Origin: Ophiobolus disseminans
Taxonomy: Eukaryota; Ascomycota; Dothideomycetes; Pleosporales; Phaeosphaeriaceae
NCBI GenBank assembly: GCA_010093685.1
Contig: MU006220.1
Span: 1,609,360-1,673,359 of the forward strand
Direction of reading: 5' to 3'
Length of the DNA stretch: 64,000 nucleotides
Shown: positions 10,198 through 21,163 of the stretch, one piece after another
Position numbering within the stretch: position 1 is the stretch's first letter
Layout of the letters: the number at the start of each line of letters is the position of its first letter
Made by a program: the position numbers and the translations under genes
Notes under the pieces: model-generated
The model's database searches: none
Told to the model about the DNA's origin: nothing
Seen by the model: the letters and a program-made list of their open reading frames with translations, nothing else

Positions 10198-11988
10198 TTA
10201 CTTGTTACTTGGGTAGAGGTACTCAGTTGCTGGGAAGAACTCTTCCTTGAGGAGACGCGGGCTGGTGAAGCGGAACATGGGGTTCGACGAGCCAGCCTTG
10301 TCGTTGGTGCCGCTGGCACGGCTGCCTCCGAAGCTCTGCTGTCCGATGAGGGCAGCGGTGGTCTTGCAGTCTGATCATTGTTAGCGACGAAGTGAGATGG
10401 TTGGCGAGAGCCACTTACTGATATAGAAGTTTCCGGCAGAGTAGCGAAGAGCATCTTCCGCCTCACGAATGGCAGTTCGCGAGTTGGCAAACACCGCACC
10501 AGTTAGCGCAAAGTTGCCACCAGCTTGGTCGACCTTCTCGAGGATATTGGTCCATTCCGCGTCAGGGTAGACGTGGATGGCCAGCACGGGACCGAAGATC
10601 TCGTAATTGAAAAGCTTATGGTCCGGCGACTCAGCCTGGTACACTGTGGGCTTGATGTAGAAGCCCTTGGAATCATCGTAAGTGCCACCAGCAAGCAGCT
10701 TGAGCGATGGGTCCTTGTTGCTCTCGTCAATGACCGCCTTGATCTTCTCGAAAGCATTTCGGTTGATGACTGGGCCCATGAATGCAGCGAGGTCCTCGTG
10801 GGGGTTACCCTGAGTGATCTCGTTGACATCCTTCAGCAAACCATCGATGAACTCCTTGGAGCGAGATTGGGGAAGGTACAAGCGCGATGTTGCTGAGCAC
10901 TTCTGGCCCTGGTACTCGAAAGATCCACGAATGGTGTGCTTGACGGCAGATCCAATGTCGGCAGAGGGATGGATGAGAGTGAAGTTCTTGCCACTGGTCT
11001 CGCCGACCAAGCGAGGGAATTCGCGGTAGGTAGAGTTACCAATGCCTTGGCCAATACGAGCCGTCAACGAGCGGAAGACATCCGAAGAACCGACAAAGTT
11101 CAAGCCGGCGAAGTCGCGGTGGTTGAGAACAACGCTGTTGATCTCTTCGGCATCACCAGGCACGAACTGGATAACATCCGGAGGAAGACCAGCCTCGAGC
11201 AAAATTTTGTACACGATGGTGCTAGCGTAGATGTTCGACGGCGATGGCTTCCAAAGAACGACGTTGCCCATGATGGCAGGACCAGAGACCAAGTTACCAC
11301 CAATGGCGGTGAAGTTGAAGGGCGAAATGGCGTAGACGAAGCCCTCAACCGGGCGGTAGTCGAGACGAGTCCACATGCCGTTGGTACCACGCTCGTGCTG
11401 CCTTTCCATGATCTCAGCAGCGTAGTTACAGTTCAGGCGGAAGAAGTCTGCCAACTCAGCAGCCGCATCGACCTCGCCCTGCCAGATGTTCTTTCCCTGG
11501 CCAAGCATGGTCGCCGCAATGAGCTCGTGGCGGTACTTCCCAGACACGAGCTCGGCAGCCTTGAGGAAGATAGCTGCGCGGTCGACGAATGGTGTGTCCT
11601 GCCATGACTTTTTTGCCTTCAAAGCAGACTCAATTGCTGTAGCGATCTGCTGCTTGGACGCAAGCGGAAAGCTCGTGAAAGTTGTGGCATGATCGGCTGG
11701 TAACGGCTGATCCCAGGACTTGGACACTTGCTGTGAGACACCATTGAAGAAGATCTCACTCTTCAACGGCAATTGTGTTTTCATACGATTGAGGGTTTCC
11801 TCAAGTCCTATGCGCTCTGGTGAGCCCTTCTCGTATGTGGGGTTCGGTTCGTTCCGCGCATCAGGTAGCCTGAAAGGGACTGTCGCTTTGGTGCGGAGTT
11901 GTGGTTGGAGGAAGACGCTTCGCTGCGCAGTTGCCAAAGGCCGCCGCGAGGCGCGGGACAGCTGTGCAAGTGTTCGAATGGAAGACAT
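10198..11988 (-). CDS. prnC: Delta-1-pyrroline-5-carboxylate dehydrogenase, mitochondrial
   Basis: Oxidises P5C (glutamate semialdehyde) to glutamate with NAD+. The family also oxidises 3-hydroxy-P5C to 4-hydroxyglutamate in hydroxyproline breakdown. Two exons (11988-10419, 10370-10198) with a 48 bp intron give 580 aa, the normal family length. The first about 35 residues are Arg/Ser/Ala-rich without acids, a mitochondrial presequence. The ALDH motifs are intact: general-base Glu330 in LVGETSGKN and nucleophile Cys364 in YQGQKCSATSR. NAD-site ISPFNFTAIGGNL lies near 221-233. The C-terminal exon, ending SPRLLKEEFFPATEYLYPSNK in two parts, is typical of P5CDH. It is divergently paired with the aldolase gene at 12411 across a 422 bp promoter. 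Orthology to prnC/PUT2 is by recognition. Confidence 0.95.
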
Positions 11989-12410
11989 GATTCAAGGATG
12001 AGAGGAGAATCGCAGTCAGTTCGATGGCTGAGATCTCTATGCTGGGCGAAGCCATTCAAGTAGGCAGTCGCGTCTGCGCGTGGTGGATCTGCAGCGTCAC
12101 AGCAGACGGGCACGAATCCGACTGCAATCATGTGCAATATTGCTCCACGGCCCCAGATTTTGATGTAGAGCCGTCGATTGCCGTTGTTCATGCAGTTGAA
12201 TGGGTAAGAGAATGCGAGCGTCGTGTGGTACCTCTGAGCTACTAAAACCACAACAGCCGATATCGCGAAAAGGCCGGGAGCCCTCCCGGTTGCATTGAGC
12301 ACACGGAACGAGGATGCAAAAACGCATGATCACGAAGAATAAGTAGCAAAGGCAGACACGTCAAGGTGCCCATCAAACAACATTGTCAATTTCGTTTGCA
12401 TCTCTCCCAC
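11989..12410. promoter_or_regulatory. Divergent promoter of P5C dehydrogenase and aldolase
   Basis: This 422 bp separates two oppositely directed start codons, so both genes can respond to one set of bound regulators. It contains the CCGG-N8-CCGG palindrome listed separately and a GATATC/GATA-like word near 12259. No other gene fits in the interval. Confidence 0.7.
12274..12289. promoter_or_regulatory. CCGG-N8-CCGG palindrome, candidate Zn2Cys6 operator
   Basis: The 16 bp CCGGGAGCCCTCCCGG has 7 bp inverted arms around a CC centre. Zn2Cys6 dimers bind paired CGG/CCG half-sites. As I recall, the Aspergillus proline activator PrnA uses paired CCGG words with short spacers. The site lies between P5CDH and the aldolase, 122 bp from the aldolase ATG. 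Binding by the cluster regulator at 18484 is inference. Confidence 0.5.
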
Positions 12411-13409
12411 ATGCCTCAAGTACCTCCCCGCGGCGTTTGGTGCCCCGCAGTCACCTTCTTTACAGCGCACGATACGCTAGATCTGGAGGCGCAGGCGACG
12501 TACTTTTCCTACCTTTCCAAAACTGGGCTTGCAGGCCTTGTCATCTTGGGCACGAATGCAGAAACCTTTCTGCTTACGCGAGAGGAGCGCAAGACCCTCG
12601 TAGCGACGGCTAGACGGGCTGTAGGACCAGCGTTCCCTTTGATGGTGGGCGTTGGCGGTCACTCGACCGCCCAGGTCTTAGAGCACATATCCGACGCTAC
12701 GGATGCTGGTGCGGACTCAGCCCTGGTCCTCCCGCCCGCGTACTTTGGGCCTGCGACCACGTCACAAGTCCTCGAGAACTTCTTCGGCCAGGTAGCCGAG
12801 GCCAGTGCGATTCCTATCGTGATTTACAATTTCCCTGGCGTCTGCAATGGCGTCGATCTCGACTCCGCCTTCATCACGGCGATGGCGCAAAAATACTCCA
12901 ATATTGTGGGCGTCAAGCTGACTTGCGGCTCCGTCGCAAAGATCACACGCCTGGCAGCTGTTCTCCCCAAGGAGAAGTTTGCGGTATTTGGAGGACAGTC
13001 GGACTTCATCATTGGAGGTCTTAGCTCTGGTTCGTCAGGGTGCATCGCAGCGTTCGCCAACGTCTTTCCAAAGACTATTAGCCGCATATACACCCTGGTC
13101 CAAGAAGGCAAGACGGATGAGGCTCTTGTCCTGCATCAGAAAGCCGCGCTCGCGGAACAGCCAATTAAAGCGGGCATTGCGGCTACGAAGTATGCGGCCG
13201 CAATACATACTGCCACATACGCTGGTATCAAAGATGCTGCCTCGAGGCTGCGACCTCGGAGGCCATATGTTGAGCCAGCAGCTACTATCAAAGAGCGCGT
13301 GAAGACGACGATGGCAGAGGTCGCAAAGATCGAACAGAGCTTACCCCTTGTTAGCCAGTCGACATCTGGGAGGAACCGAAGCTTTGGGCCCATTCAATCC
13401 AATTTGTGA
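12411..13409 (+). CDS. DapA-family aldolase, probable 4-hydroxy-2-oxoglutarate aldolase
   Basis: A 332 aa class I (Schiff-base) aldolase of the DHDPS/N-acetylneuraminate lyase family. The family signatures are visible: GTNAE phosphate/carboxylate loop (47-51), Tyr139 in VIYNFPG, Schiff-base Lys169 in GVKLTCGS and GGQSDFIIGGL near 194-204. Fungi make lysine by the aminoadipate route, so diaminopimelate synthesis is unlikely. The best fit is cleavage of 4-hydroxy-2-oxoglutarate to glyoxylate and pyruvate, the last step of hydroxyproline breakdown. Fungal relatives also act on sugar acids such as 2-keto-3-deoxygalactonate, which is the main alternative. The first ATG in frame is 12411. The gene has no intron and shares its promoter with P5C dehydrogenase. 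The C-terminal tail after about 310 is Ser-rich. Confidence 0.85.
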   Translation: MPQVPPRGVWCPAVTFFTAHDTLDLEAQATYFSYLSKTGLAGLVILGTNAETFLLTREERKTLVATARRAVGPAFPLMVGVGGHSTAQVLEHISDATDAGADSALVLPPAYFGPATTSQVLENFFGQVAEASAIPIVIYNFPGVCNGVDLDSAFITAMAQKYSNIVGVKLTCGSVAKITRLAAVLPKEKFAVFGGQSDFIIGGLSSGSSGCIAAFANVFPKTISRIYTLVQEGKTDEALVLHQKAALAEQPIKAGIAATKYAAAIHTATYAGIKDAASRLRPRRPYVEPAATIKERVKTTMAEVAKIEQSLPLVSQSTSGRNRSFGPIQSNL

Positions 13410-14001
13410 AGAATGGGGATGAGAATAGCGCGCCACTATCAAATAAACAGCCACATACTAGTTTAGCTCCAAATGTTTCCAGCTGTTTGGCGTTACAGAC
13501 TAGGGCTCTCAAGATCCATAGCAATACACAATTGCATTTAGTCGATACCTATCCAGAGCAGTCCTATCAGTCCGTATAACGTGCCGAGATAGGTTATCAG
13601 AGTTGCTTTTCATTCCCAACAAACGACAACATTGTATCGTAGAATCAGACAACGTGGGTCTGGACATGCACAATCGTGTGGTGACCCAACTGTGCACTGG
13701 GCCACTCGGGAAATGTCTAGAAACCGAGCCAATCGCATGCAAGCCGTTCGCACCAATTTCTTTGGTCAGATATGCGGGGTTTAGTGACGGGCTGAAGCGA
13801 CCCCAGGAAGCCAGGGCATAAGCAAGGTCCGACGCTAGCTCTGCTCTACTAGCGCCCTCAAAGCCCTTTCACCGCGTGCTTATCTACTGCCGTGGAGCCC
13901 CTTACCATGGACTTGGATCCCAGGACCTCATCAACCACTCATCTGATTTCTACCTCTTCATCTCATCTCTCTTTGCCCTCTGCCATTTGGTTACATCAAC
14001 C

Positions 14002-15791
14002 ATGGCGACTGAAAAGTACGACGAGAAGGTCGACACCTCCCCTGCTGGAGACCATGGCCTCACTCGCGAGGACACCTACACCGTCGGCCAGGTCGACAAC
14101 GCTGATCAACTGCAACGACACCTGGGCAACCGGCAAGTGCAATTGATTGCCATCGGTGGCTCGATCGGTACCGCAACCTTCGTGTCCATTGCCAATGGCT
14201 TGGTCAAGGGAGGCCCTGGAAGTCTGTTGCTGGCCTACACGCTGTACACGTGCATGCTCGGTCTAGTCAACAACTCCATGGCTGAGATGGCATCGTACAT
14301 GCCCGTCTCGGGTGGTTTCATTCGCATGGCTGGCCACTGGGTCGACGAGTCGTTGGGATTCTGGGTCGGATGGAATTTCTTCCTCTACGAAGCGTTCCTC
14401 ATCCCGTTTGAGATCTCCGCATTGAACTTGGTCTTGACCTACTGGAGCGACAAGATACCTGTGGCAGCGGTTGTCGCGGTCTGTATCGTTCTGTATTTGT
14501 AAGTCAATTGCACGAGCATGCAGCGCCCAACGCACTGGCTAACGAAACGTCAGCTGCATCAACGCTTTTGTCGTTAAGTGGTATGGAGAGGCTGAGTTCT
14601 GGTTAGCGCTCGGCAAGGTCTTCCTCATCTTGATCGTGTACATGTTCACGTTCATCACCATGGTTGGCGGCAATCCGCAGAAAGATGCATACGGTGTAAG
14701 TACACACTCCGAGGTTAGACAAAACTCAGACTGACACATCTTTTCAGTTCCGTTACTGGAAAGAGCCAGGCGCATTCGCTGAGTTCATTACTACCGGGCC
14801 TCTTGGTCGATTTGAGGGCTTCCTAGGATGTCTTTGGAGTGCTGCGTTCACCGTCGTCGGACCGGAATACCTCTCCATGCTTTCCGGAGAAGTCAAGCTT
14901 CCCAGGCGCTATCTCAAGGCCGCCTTCAAAGTTACCTACATCCGTTTCGCCTTCTTCTTCATCGGCTCCGCGCTGTGCGTTGGCATCGTTATTCCCTACA
15001 ACGAGTCGAGTCTACTCGAAATCATGGCCGGTACATCTGAAGGCGCTGGTACCGCAGCTGCCTCTCCTTATGTCATTGCGATGAGGAACTTGGGCGTCAC
15101 CGGTCTACCACATCTGACCAACGCACTCCTCTGCACATCCATCTTCTCCGCCGGAAACGCTTATACCTACTACGGAACACGTTCGCTTTACAGCTTGGCG
15201 CTCGACGGCCACGCGCCCAAGTTCCTGAGGAAGTGCACCAAAGCTGGCGTACCAATGTATTGCCTAATCATCACTTCGCTCTTCCCCTTCCTCGGCTTCC
15301 TGAACGTTTCGAGCGGCAGCGCGAAGGTTCTTACCTGGTTCACGAACATCATCACAGCAGCCCAGATTATCGATTACATCGTCATCTGTATCACGTATCT
15401 CTTCTTCTACCGAGCCTGCAAGGCTCAGGGCCTTGACCGTCGCACGATGCCATACTTTGCACAGTTTCAACCATGGAGTACGTGGATCGCGATGATCTTC
15501 CTCACCTGCGTTGTCACCTGCTACGGATACCCGGTGTTCCTCCCAGGACGCTGGTCTCTAGATACCTTCTTCACTTTCTACCTCATGGTGCTGGTTGCGC
15601 CAGTGCTGTTCTTCGGCTGGAAATTCTTGAAGAAGACCAAGTTCATCAAGCCTCTTGAGTGTGATCTCATATGGCAAAAGGCTATCATCGATGCGTATGA
15701 GGAGAACTTCAACGAGCCTGCCACTGGCTTCTGGCAGGAGATTGGCCACATGTTCCTCTGTGGTAGGTCCATCAAGAAGTCGAAGGCTTGA
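14002..15791 (+). CDS. Amino acid permease, YAT/APC family (proline-permease-like)
   Basis: A plasma-membrane proton-coupled amino acid importer of 560 aa. Three exons (14002-14498, 14554-14695, 14748-15791) are joined by 55 and 52 bp introns. The hydrophilic N-terminus (about 45 residues) leads into the first membrane span, which carries the APC signature QLIAIGGSIGTATFVSIANG. About 12 hydrophobic spans follow, including SAAFTVVGPEYLSMLSGE and SAGNAYTYYGTRSLYSLALD, both typical of fungal YAT permeases. Start 14002 is preceded by CAACC. Position in the cluster makes proline or hydroxyproline the likely substrate; specificity cannot be read from sequence. A TTATCT (GATA-factor word) lies at 13880-13885, a possible nitrogen-control site. 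Confidence 0.9.
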
Positions 15792-16496
15792 ATAAACCAC
15801 GGATACGAGATTTAGAGGCGGGATGAAAGGGTGGAGAAAACCAAGAGCGCGATCGGGTCAGGTTTGATAGGCCAGTCCATATCTGACGAAGAAGTTACTG
15901 GTTGTGGTGGCGGATTTGCACCAGTAGACGCATTTAGATACACACTCAACATACCCTCATTAGTAATGCAGACTTTGCCCACCCAATGTCCACACCCGAC
16001 GGGCGACAAAATATTCTGGGCTCGAGAAAAGCCAGTAACCCTGAGTGCCGACTCGTGAGATGCGTAAAATTGGCGCATCAGCAGCATCCCCAGCATCTCC
16101 CCTCGTCTCCACACTTCTCCACATATTTGTAATAGCTCGGGCTGGGGAGCACGAGATGATCTTTTGCTCACTTTCCATTATCAACCGAGTCAACGGAGAG
16201 ACTGCTACACCGAGGCTTATGCGAGGATAGGCCGGTGGAATATCAAAACAAGCACTTCTCGCATTCACGGAACCCTGATTCTGGTAAGCATGTATGACAG
16301 GCATCCGCTGATCAATAGGCCTAGTGCGGAAGTCGGAATCGCTGCCGCTGCTGTACCGAATGGGCCGGGATGGATTGCGCAGGTGCGGATACTTGAGGTA
16401 TCTAATGTCTGTGGGCAACTCATGTCAAAACAGCTAACCTCGAAACTCAACTAGACATCTCGAGCTCCTTAAGCAAACTGTACGGACTTATACAAG
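15792..16496. promoter_or_regulatory. Aminotransferase upstream region
   Basis: About 700 bp with no supported gene between the permease stop and the aminotransferase ATG. Small frames on both strands are uncharacterised. Single CCGG words occur near 16231 and 16366 but not as a close pair. Confidence 0.4.
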
Positions 16497-17775
16497 ATGT
16501 TCTTTGACGACGTACCTCAAGGCCCTGCCGACCCTGTTTATATCCTAAAGAATGCTGTGGATGAGGATAGGTCGCCCAACAAAGTTGACCTAGGTGTCGG
16601 TGTGTATCGGAACGAGCAAGCGCAGTACCATGAACTACAAGCAATCAGAAAGGCAAAAGAGATACTCACGCAGAAAGAGCTAGGGCATGACTATGAAGTC
16701 ACAACCGGAGACGCCCAATTCGTGAAGAACGCTGCACTCGTTCTATTTGGGCGAGACGCTGAAGCCATTCGATCAAGGAGAGTCACTTCCGTACAAGCAA
16801 TCTCCGGAACAGGATCCATCCATCTTGCAGCTCTCTTCTTGAGTCGTTGCGCCTCGTTCAAAGACAAGAAGGTGTACATTGGAACACCGGCATGGGGCAA
16901 CTACGAGCCATTGTTCAACCTCGTTGGCCTGGAGGTCGTCAAATACAAGTACTACGATGCTGGGAAGGGCGAAATCGACTTCCCGTCGGTGCTCAAAGCA
17001 GTCTCGCAAGCGCCCGAAGGCAGCATCTTTGTCCTGCAAGGCTGCTGCCATAACCCTTCCGGCCTTGATCTCACACAGTCGCAATGGCGCGATCTTGCAC
17101 AGGCGATGCAGAAGCGCAAACAATTCCCATTCTTCGACATGGCCTACCAGGGCCTAGGATCGCCATTGGAAGAGGATGCGTATGGACTGCGGCACTTTGA
17201 GGAACTGGGTTTCGAGCTCCTTGCGTGCCAGTCTTTCTCCAAAAACTTCGGTCTCTATGGAGAGCGATGCGGAGTGTTGCATATCACCAGCAAGAACGAA
17301 GCAGTCGCTGCGAACGTTTACGATCAGCTCCGGTGCTTGATCAGATGGGAGTTCTCGAGCTCACCAGCGTACGGTGCGCGGTTGGTGAACACGATTCTCT
17401 CAAGCGGAACACTTTCCACCGAATGGGCCGACGAGCTTGTAACGATGCGACAACGTCTGGTGGCGTTACGTAAAGTTCTTCATAATGCGTTGGTGGAGAA
17501 ACGAAAGGTATGTACCCTGCAAATGCTGGGAGACAGGTTATTGACCGTTATAGACGCCTGGCAATTGGAGCACGATCCTCTCATCAACAGGGCTTTTCTG
17601 CTTCCTGCCTCTGAGTCCCCAGCAATGTTCGATACTTGCGACTAAGCATCACATCCACATGTTGCAGAGTGGGCGCATCAACGTATCCGGCTTGAACTCA
17701 TCGAACATCGACCAGATCGCCGCCTCGATCGACGAGGTCGCACGGGGACATGGGTCGGAGTCGGCACGGCTCTGA
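16497..17775 (+). CDS. Aspartate aminotransferase, class I PLP enzyme
   Basis: Transfers amino groups between aspartate/glutamate and 2-oxo acids. In hydroxyproline breakdown this enzyme type converts 4-hydroxyglutamate to 4-hydroxy-2-oxoglutarate. Exon 1 (16497-17507) and exon 2 (17554-17775) join across a 46 bp intron to give 410 aa, the normal cytosolic size. Without splicing the frame would stop at 17645 and lose the substrate-binding end. PLP residues are visible: Asn186 in CHNPSG, Asp214 and Tyr217 in FFDMAYQG, Lys249 in QSFSKNFGLYGER with Arg257. The C-terminal exon restores the family block SGRINVSGLNSSNID, including the substrate-carboxylate Arg. No presequence and no PTS1 are seen, so it is likely cytosolic. 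Confidence 0.93.
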
Positions 17776-18483
17776 ATGATAGCCCCTCTGTCGCAGATAG
17801 ACTTCCGTAGAGTATCCGATATACCCGATGCAAGTGCTCTTCAGTAAATCGCGCATCTGTCAAGAAACGGGTTCTTAGCTGATACGGGTTGGGTTCCGTA
17901 ATCGTCGGTCCAATGTTCCGAGACGCTAGGACGCGACATCGAGCTCAAGGCTTGCTATGTTAGGCATGGGAGTCCATGAAACCTAGCGCCTCAACTGGAC
18001 AACAGTGGATTGGAGATCCGATGCGAAAGACATCGCATCTCGAGCGGTTTGCTTATATGCGTGCAGCCGATTACTGGACCTGCTCGTATCTAACACAGCC
18101 AAATCTCTCGAGGGCGAGACTCGTACAAGTTGATCTGGATTAGCTAGGGACTGGAATGCGAAGGGAACGGGCAGCTGATGTGAGAAAGCAAATTTGTTGC
18201 CAGCGACGAAGGGAAGCGTCGCTGGATTATCGCTGCCAAGCTTTTACGTCATCCACCGTCCCCGCACACGTTCCGACCTCCCATGTTCAGCGCTTGACAT
18301 TGACCCAGCCCAGCATAGAATCTGGAGATGCATGTGAGCTATTGACTCCGAACAACGGTCTTATGGCTACAGATATCGTTGCCCCACGCGCTCAGTGCAA
18401 GACGTGATTAGTGCTTGACATCAGCTACGCGTACCCTCTTTCCCTTCGATTACATAATCGCGGAATATCACAGATCGGAGCAA
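17776..18483. promoter_or_regulatory. Zn2Cys6 regulator upstream region
   Basis: 708 bp without a supported gene, between the aminotransferase stop and the regulator start. Frames such as 18156-18407 are short and domain-free. It presumably contains the regulator's promoter and leader. Confidence 0.4.
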
Positions 18484-20862
18484 ATGGCAACGTCGAACGA
18501 TCATCGGAAAGTAACAAAGCGGTCATCCAATGCGTGCTCGCGATGCCGACGGCAGAAGATCAAGTGCTCCGGGCAGCAACCGTGTTCAAACTGCGGCAGA
18601 AGGAACCTCGCGTGCATCTTCGACGACCGAGACAACAAAGTCTTGGTCACTCAGGGGTGAGGGTTTCTGTGAAAAGTTTGAGACGACATGTTAACCGAGT
18701 CAGGTATCTGTCCGATCTGCAGGCCAAACTTGCGCAACTGGAGAGCAATTCCGGGGAAGGCTCGAATTCAACAGAAACTAGAGCTTCTCAAAAAGATGAC
18801 CAAGATCGGGAACGCGGACGAGGAGATTCTCCAGACGGACAGCAAGCAACCAGTCCATCCAGCCCTAGGGGCACAAGAGAAAGCTCGCCGAGGAGTAGAC
18901 AGAACCTTGAAGATGCAGACCTCACAAATCCCATGGTCGAATCGTCCAAGTTTATGTCTTCGTCAAGCGGAAGAACATGTAAGCGCCGAGGTGAGCTATT
19001 GGCAATGAATCTGACGGAACGTCTAGTCTATCTCGGAACCTCGTCAAACTGGTCGTTCCACGGGCAGATTCTGAACTTGGTTCACCAGCACATTCGCAAA
19101 TCACCGCTCCCAAGTGCCGACCTGCTATTTGACGGCTCCGCATACGACCTCCCATGGGACGGATCAAGGAGCATGCCTGACTCAGGCGCACCCATTATAC
19201 CGAGCATTGACTATGCTATTTTCTTAATCAACGCCGTCAAGTTTCACTGTGCGCAACTGGTTCACCTGTTCGACGAGGAAGAGTTCATGGCCAATCTACA
19301 TGCCTTCTACTCGAATGCAGAAAGTGGGGCGTGGAAAGAAAGTCTATGGTACATACATTTTCTACTAATCATCGCCTTTGGCAAAACATTCGTGCAGCAC
19401 AAAAACCATGCTCCGAGGCCGCCAGGTGCAGACTTCTTCATACAAGCCCTACAGCTCCTTCCCGACACAAATCGCCTCTGTCGTGAACCAGTCACGGCCG
19501 TTGAGATACTTTGCTGCATATCACTGTACCTCCAAGCGTTAGATTCTCGCAATGCGGCGCACGTGACGATCGGCCAGGCGATGCGCATAGCTTTGGCGCA
19601 AGGCATGCACACGGATATGCCGGTGGTCGATCTGGGCGAGACTCTCGTGCAAAGATGCCGGAAGATTTGGTGGACGGTGTATATCCTGGACCGGCAAATG
19701 ACCTCTTTGATGGGTCTACCACAGAACATTCGAGATGACGACATTACGTGCCAGCTTCCGCACTTTTCTCATTCGGCGCAGCGGACTGCGGCGCTAGACA
19801 TGCAGATCAAGCTCGCGCGAATATATGCCGATATGACCAGAAGTAAGTCACTCCCCACGCATCTTTCTGCGCGATGTTAATGTTGGCATTACTAGCTGTG
19901 TACGGAGCAAAAGGTCGACTCCGTAAGAAGTTCGTCATCAGCATGAAGGCGGTGTTGGACGACTTGACGACTCTTGCTCAAGAGCTTCGCCAGTCGTTCC
20001 CTTTGCATGCAGACGATCGCTTTGCGGGTATCTCACGGATGCCAGCACATCTGCACCTCCTGTACTATCAGGTCAGTGATAAAAGATACTACCTCAAAAG
20101 GATTGGCTGACCTCGCACTAGACTATCGTTGTGGTGACGAGACCCTTGCTCTTCTGCTGTGTCAAGAAGTTCTTCGAGTCTCCGCGCGAAGTCGAGCCCT
20201 TAGTCTCGTCACGGAAGATTCGACAGCTCTTGAGTATGTCGCTAGAGGCCTCTCAGAAGATATTGAGTATCCTCGAAAGCCTGCAAGATCAAGGCCTTCT
20301 AGGTAAAACCATCGTACGTCATTCCGTGTCCAATCCTAACGCCATCACAGAAACATTTCTACCATGGGATCTCGACTCACTCTTTGTGTCCACCATGGTC
20401 ATCATCCTCACTCGTTTCGTGGACGCCACTCTCCTGGACAATCAATCCGCATGGCTCAATAAAGCCTACAGTTTTCTAGAAACCATGGTCGCCAGCGGCA
20501 ACCGCATCGCCGCTTTTCGCGTCATCGAGTTGCGGAAGCTCGATGAGATGCTAGGCGACTATCTACTGAACGAGCACCGGCCTTTATCATCATCGACTAT
20601 GCACGACAGTGGCATTGGTACGCAGCACTCGGAGCTGGGGTTTTCTCTCCCGGAAGGATATCACTCCACAGCGGGAATGATACCGCCAGACGATTCTTTA
20701 CCGCCGCCGTATACTGGACTGAGCGATGAGGGGAGTGGGTTTGGGGATGATTTGACTGCGGAGCAGATTTTGGCGGTTGCGGAGTCTATGGATATTGAAG
20801 GGACGGATTGGTTGTCGTTTGCGACGCTGGATAATTACCAGATGGTTGATCCGCAGTTATAG
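18484..20862 (+). CDS. Zn2Cys6 transcription activator, likely cluster regulator
   Basis: A 726 aa nuclear regulator in five exons: 18484-18656, 18704-19842, 19896-20071, 20122-20302 and 20351-20862. The four introns are 47-53 bp. The zinc cluster is complete, with Cys18, 21, 28, 34, 37 and 44 (C-x2-C-x6-C-x5-C-x2-C-x6-C), followed by a YLSDLQAKLAQLE coiled-coil dimerisation helix. The fungal-specific TF domain spans about residues 220-480, with KIWWTVYILDRQMTSLMGLP its most typical block. An acidic C-terminus could activate transcription. It sits in the middle of the nine-gene block, as prnA does in the Aspergillus proline cluster. Whether it is a PrnA orthologue is not decided. Binding to the CCGG palindrome at 12274 is inference. 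Confidence 0.9.
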
Positions 20863-21163
20863 AATTTGTAATGTGCAATCAGCATATTCTTCAACAAAAA
20901 TAAGAGATTTCTGCAAGTGAGATATTTGGCTCATGTTGAACGGGCGTCAGAAACCAGGAAGTAAGCCAACAGCATCACCGCTTGCACATGAAAAGTCTTG
21001 TCTACAGTATTCATGAAAAACTTTTTACTGTTAAAGACTAATGATAAAGCGAGGATCAACAAGTGAGCGAAAAGCACCATCATGAGCACGTGTTGTATCG
21101 TATAGTCACGTCTATCATATTACCAAGCCATGCTATGCTAAATACCAACTTCATGCTAAGATA

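Noticed and set aside
10936..11607. 223 aa + strand open frame over P5C dehydrogenase
   Set aside because: Antisense to the catalytic core of P5CDH with no domain of its own.
12411..13409. Dihydrodipicolinate synthase for bacterial-type lysine synthesis
   Set aside because: The fold is the same, but fungi make lysine through aminoadipate and the gene sits in a proline-type catabolic cluster. An aldolase role is more likely.
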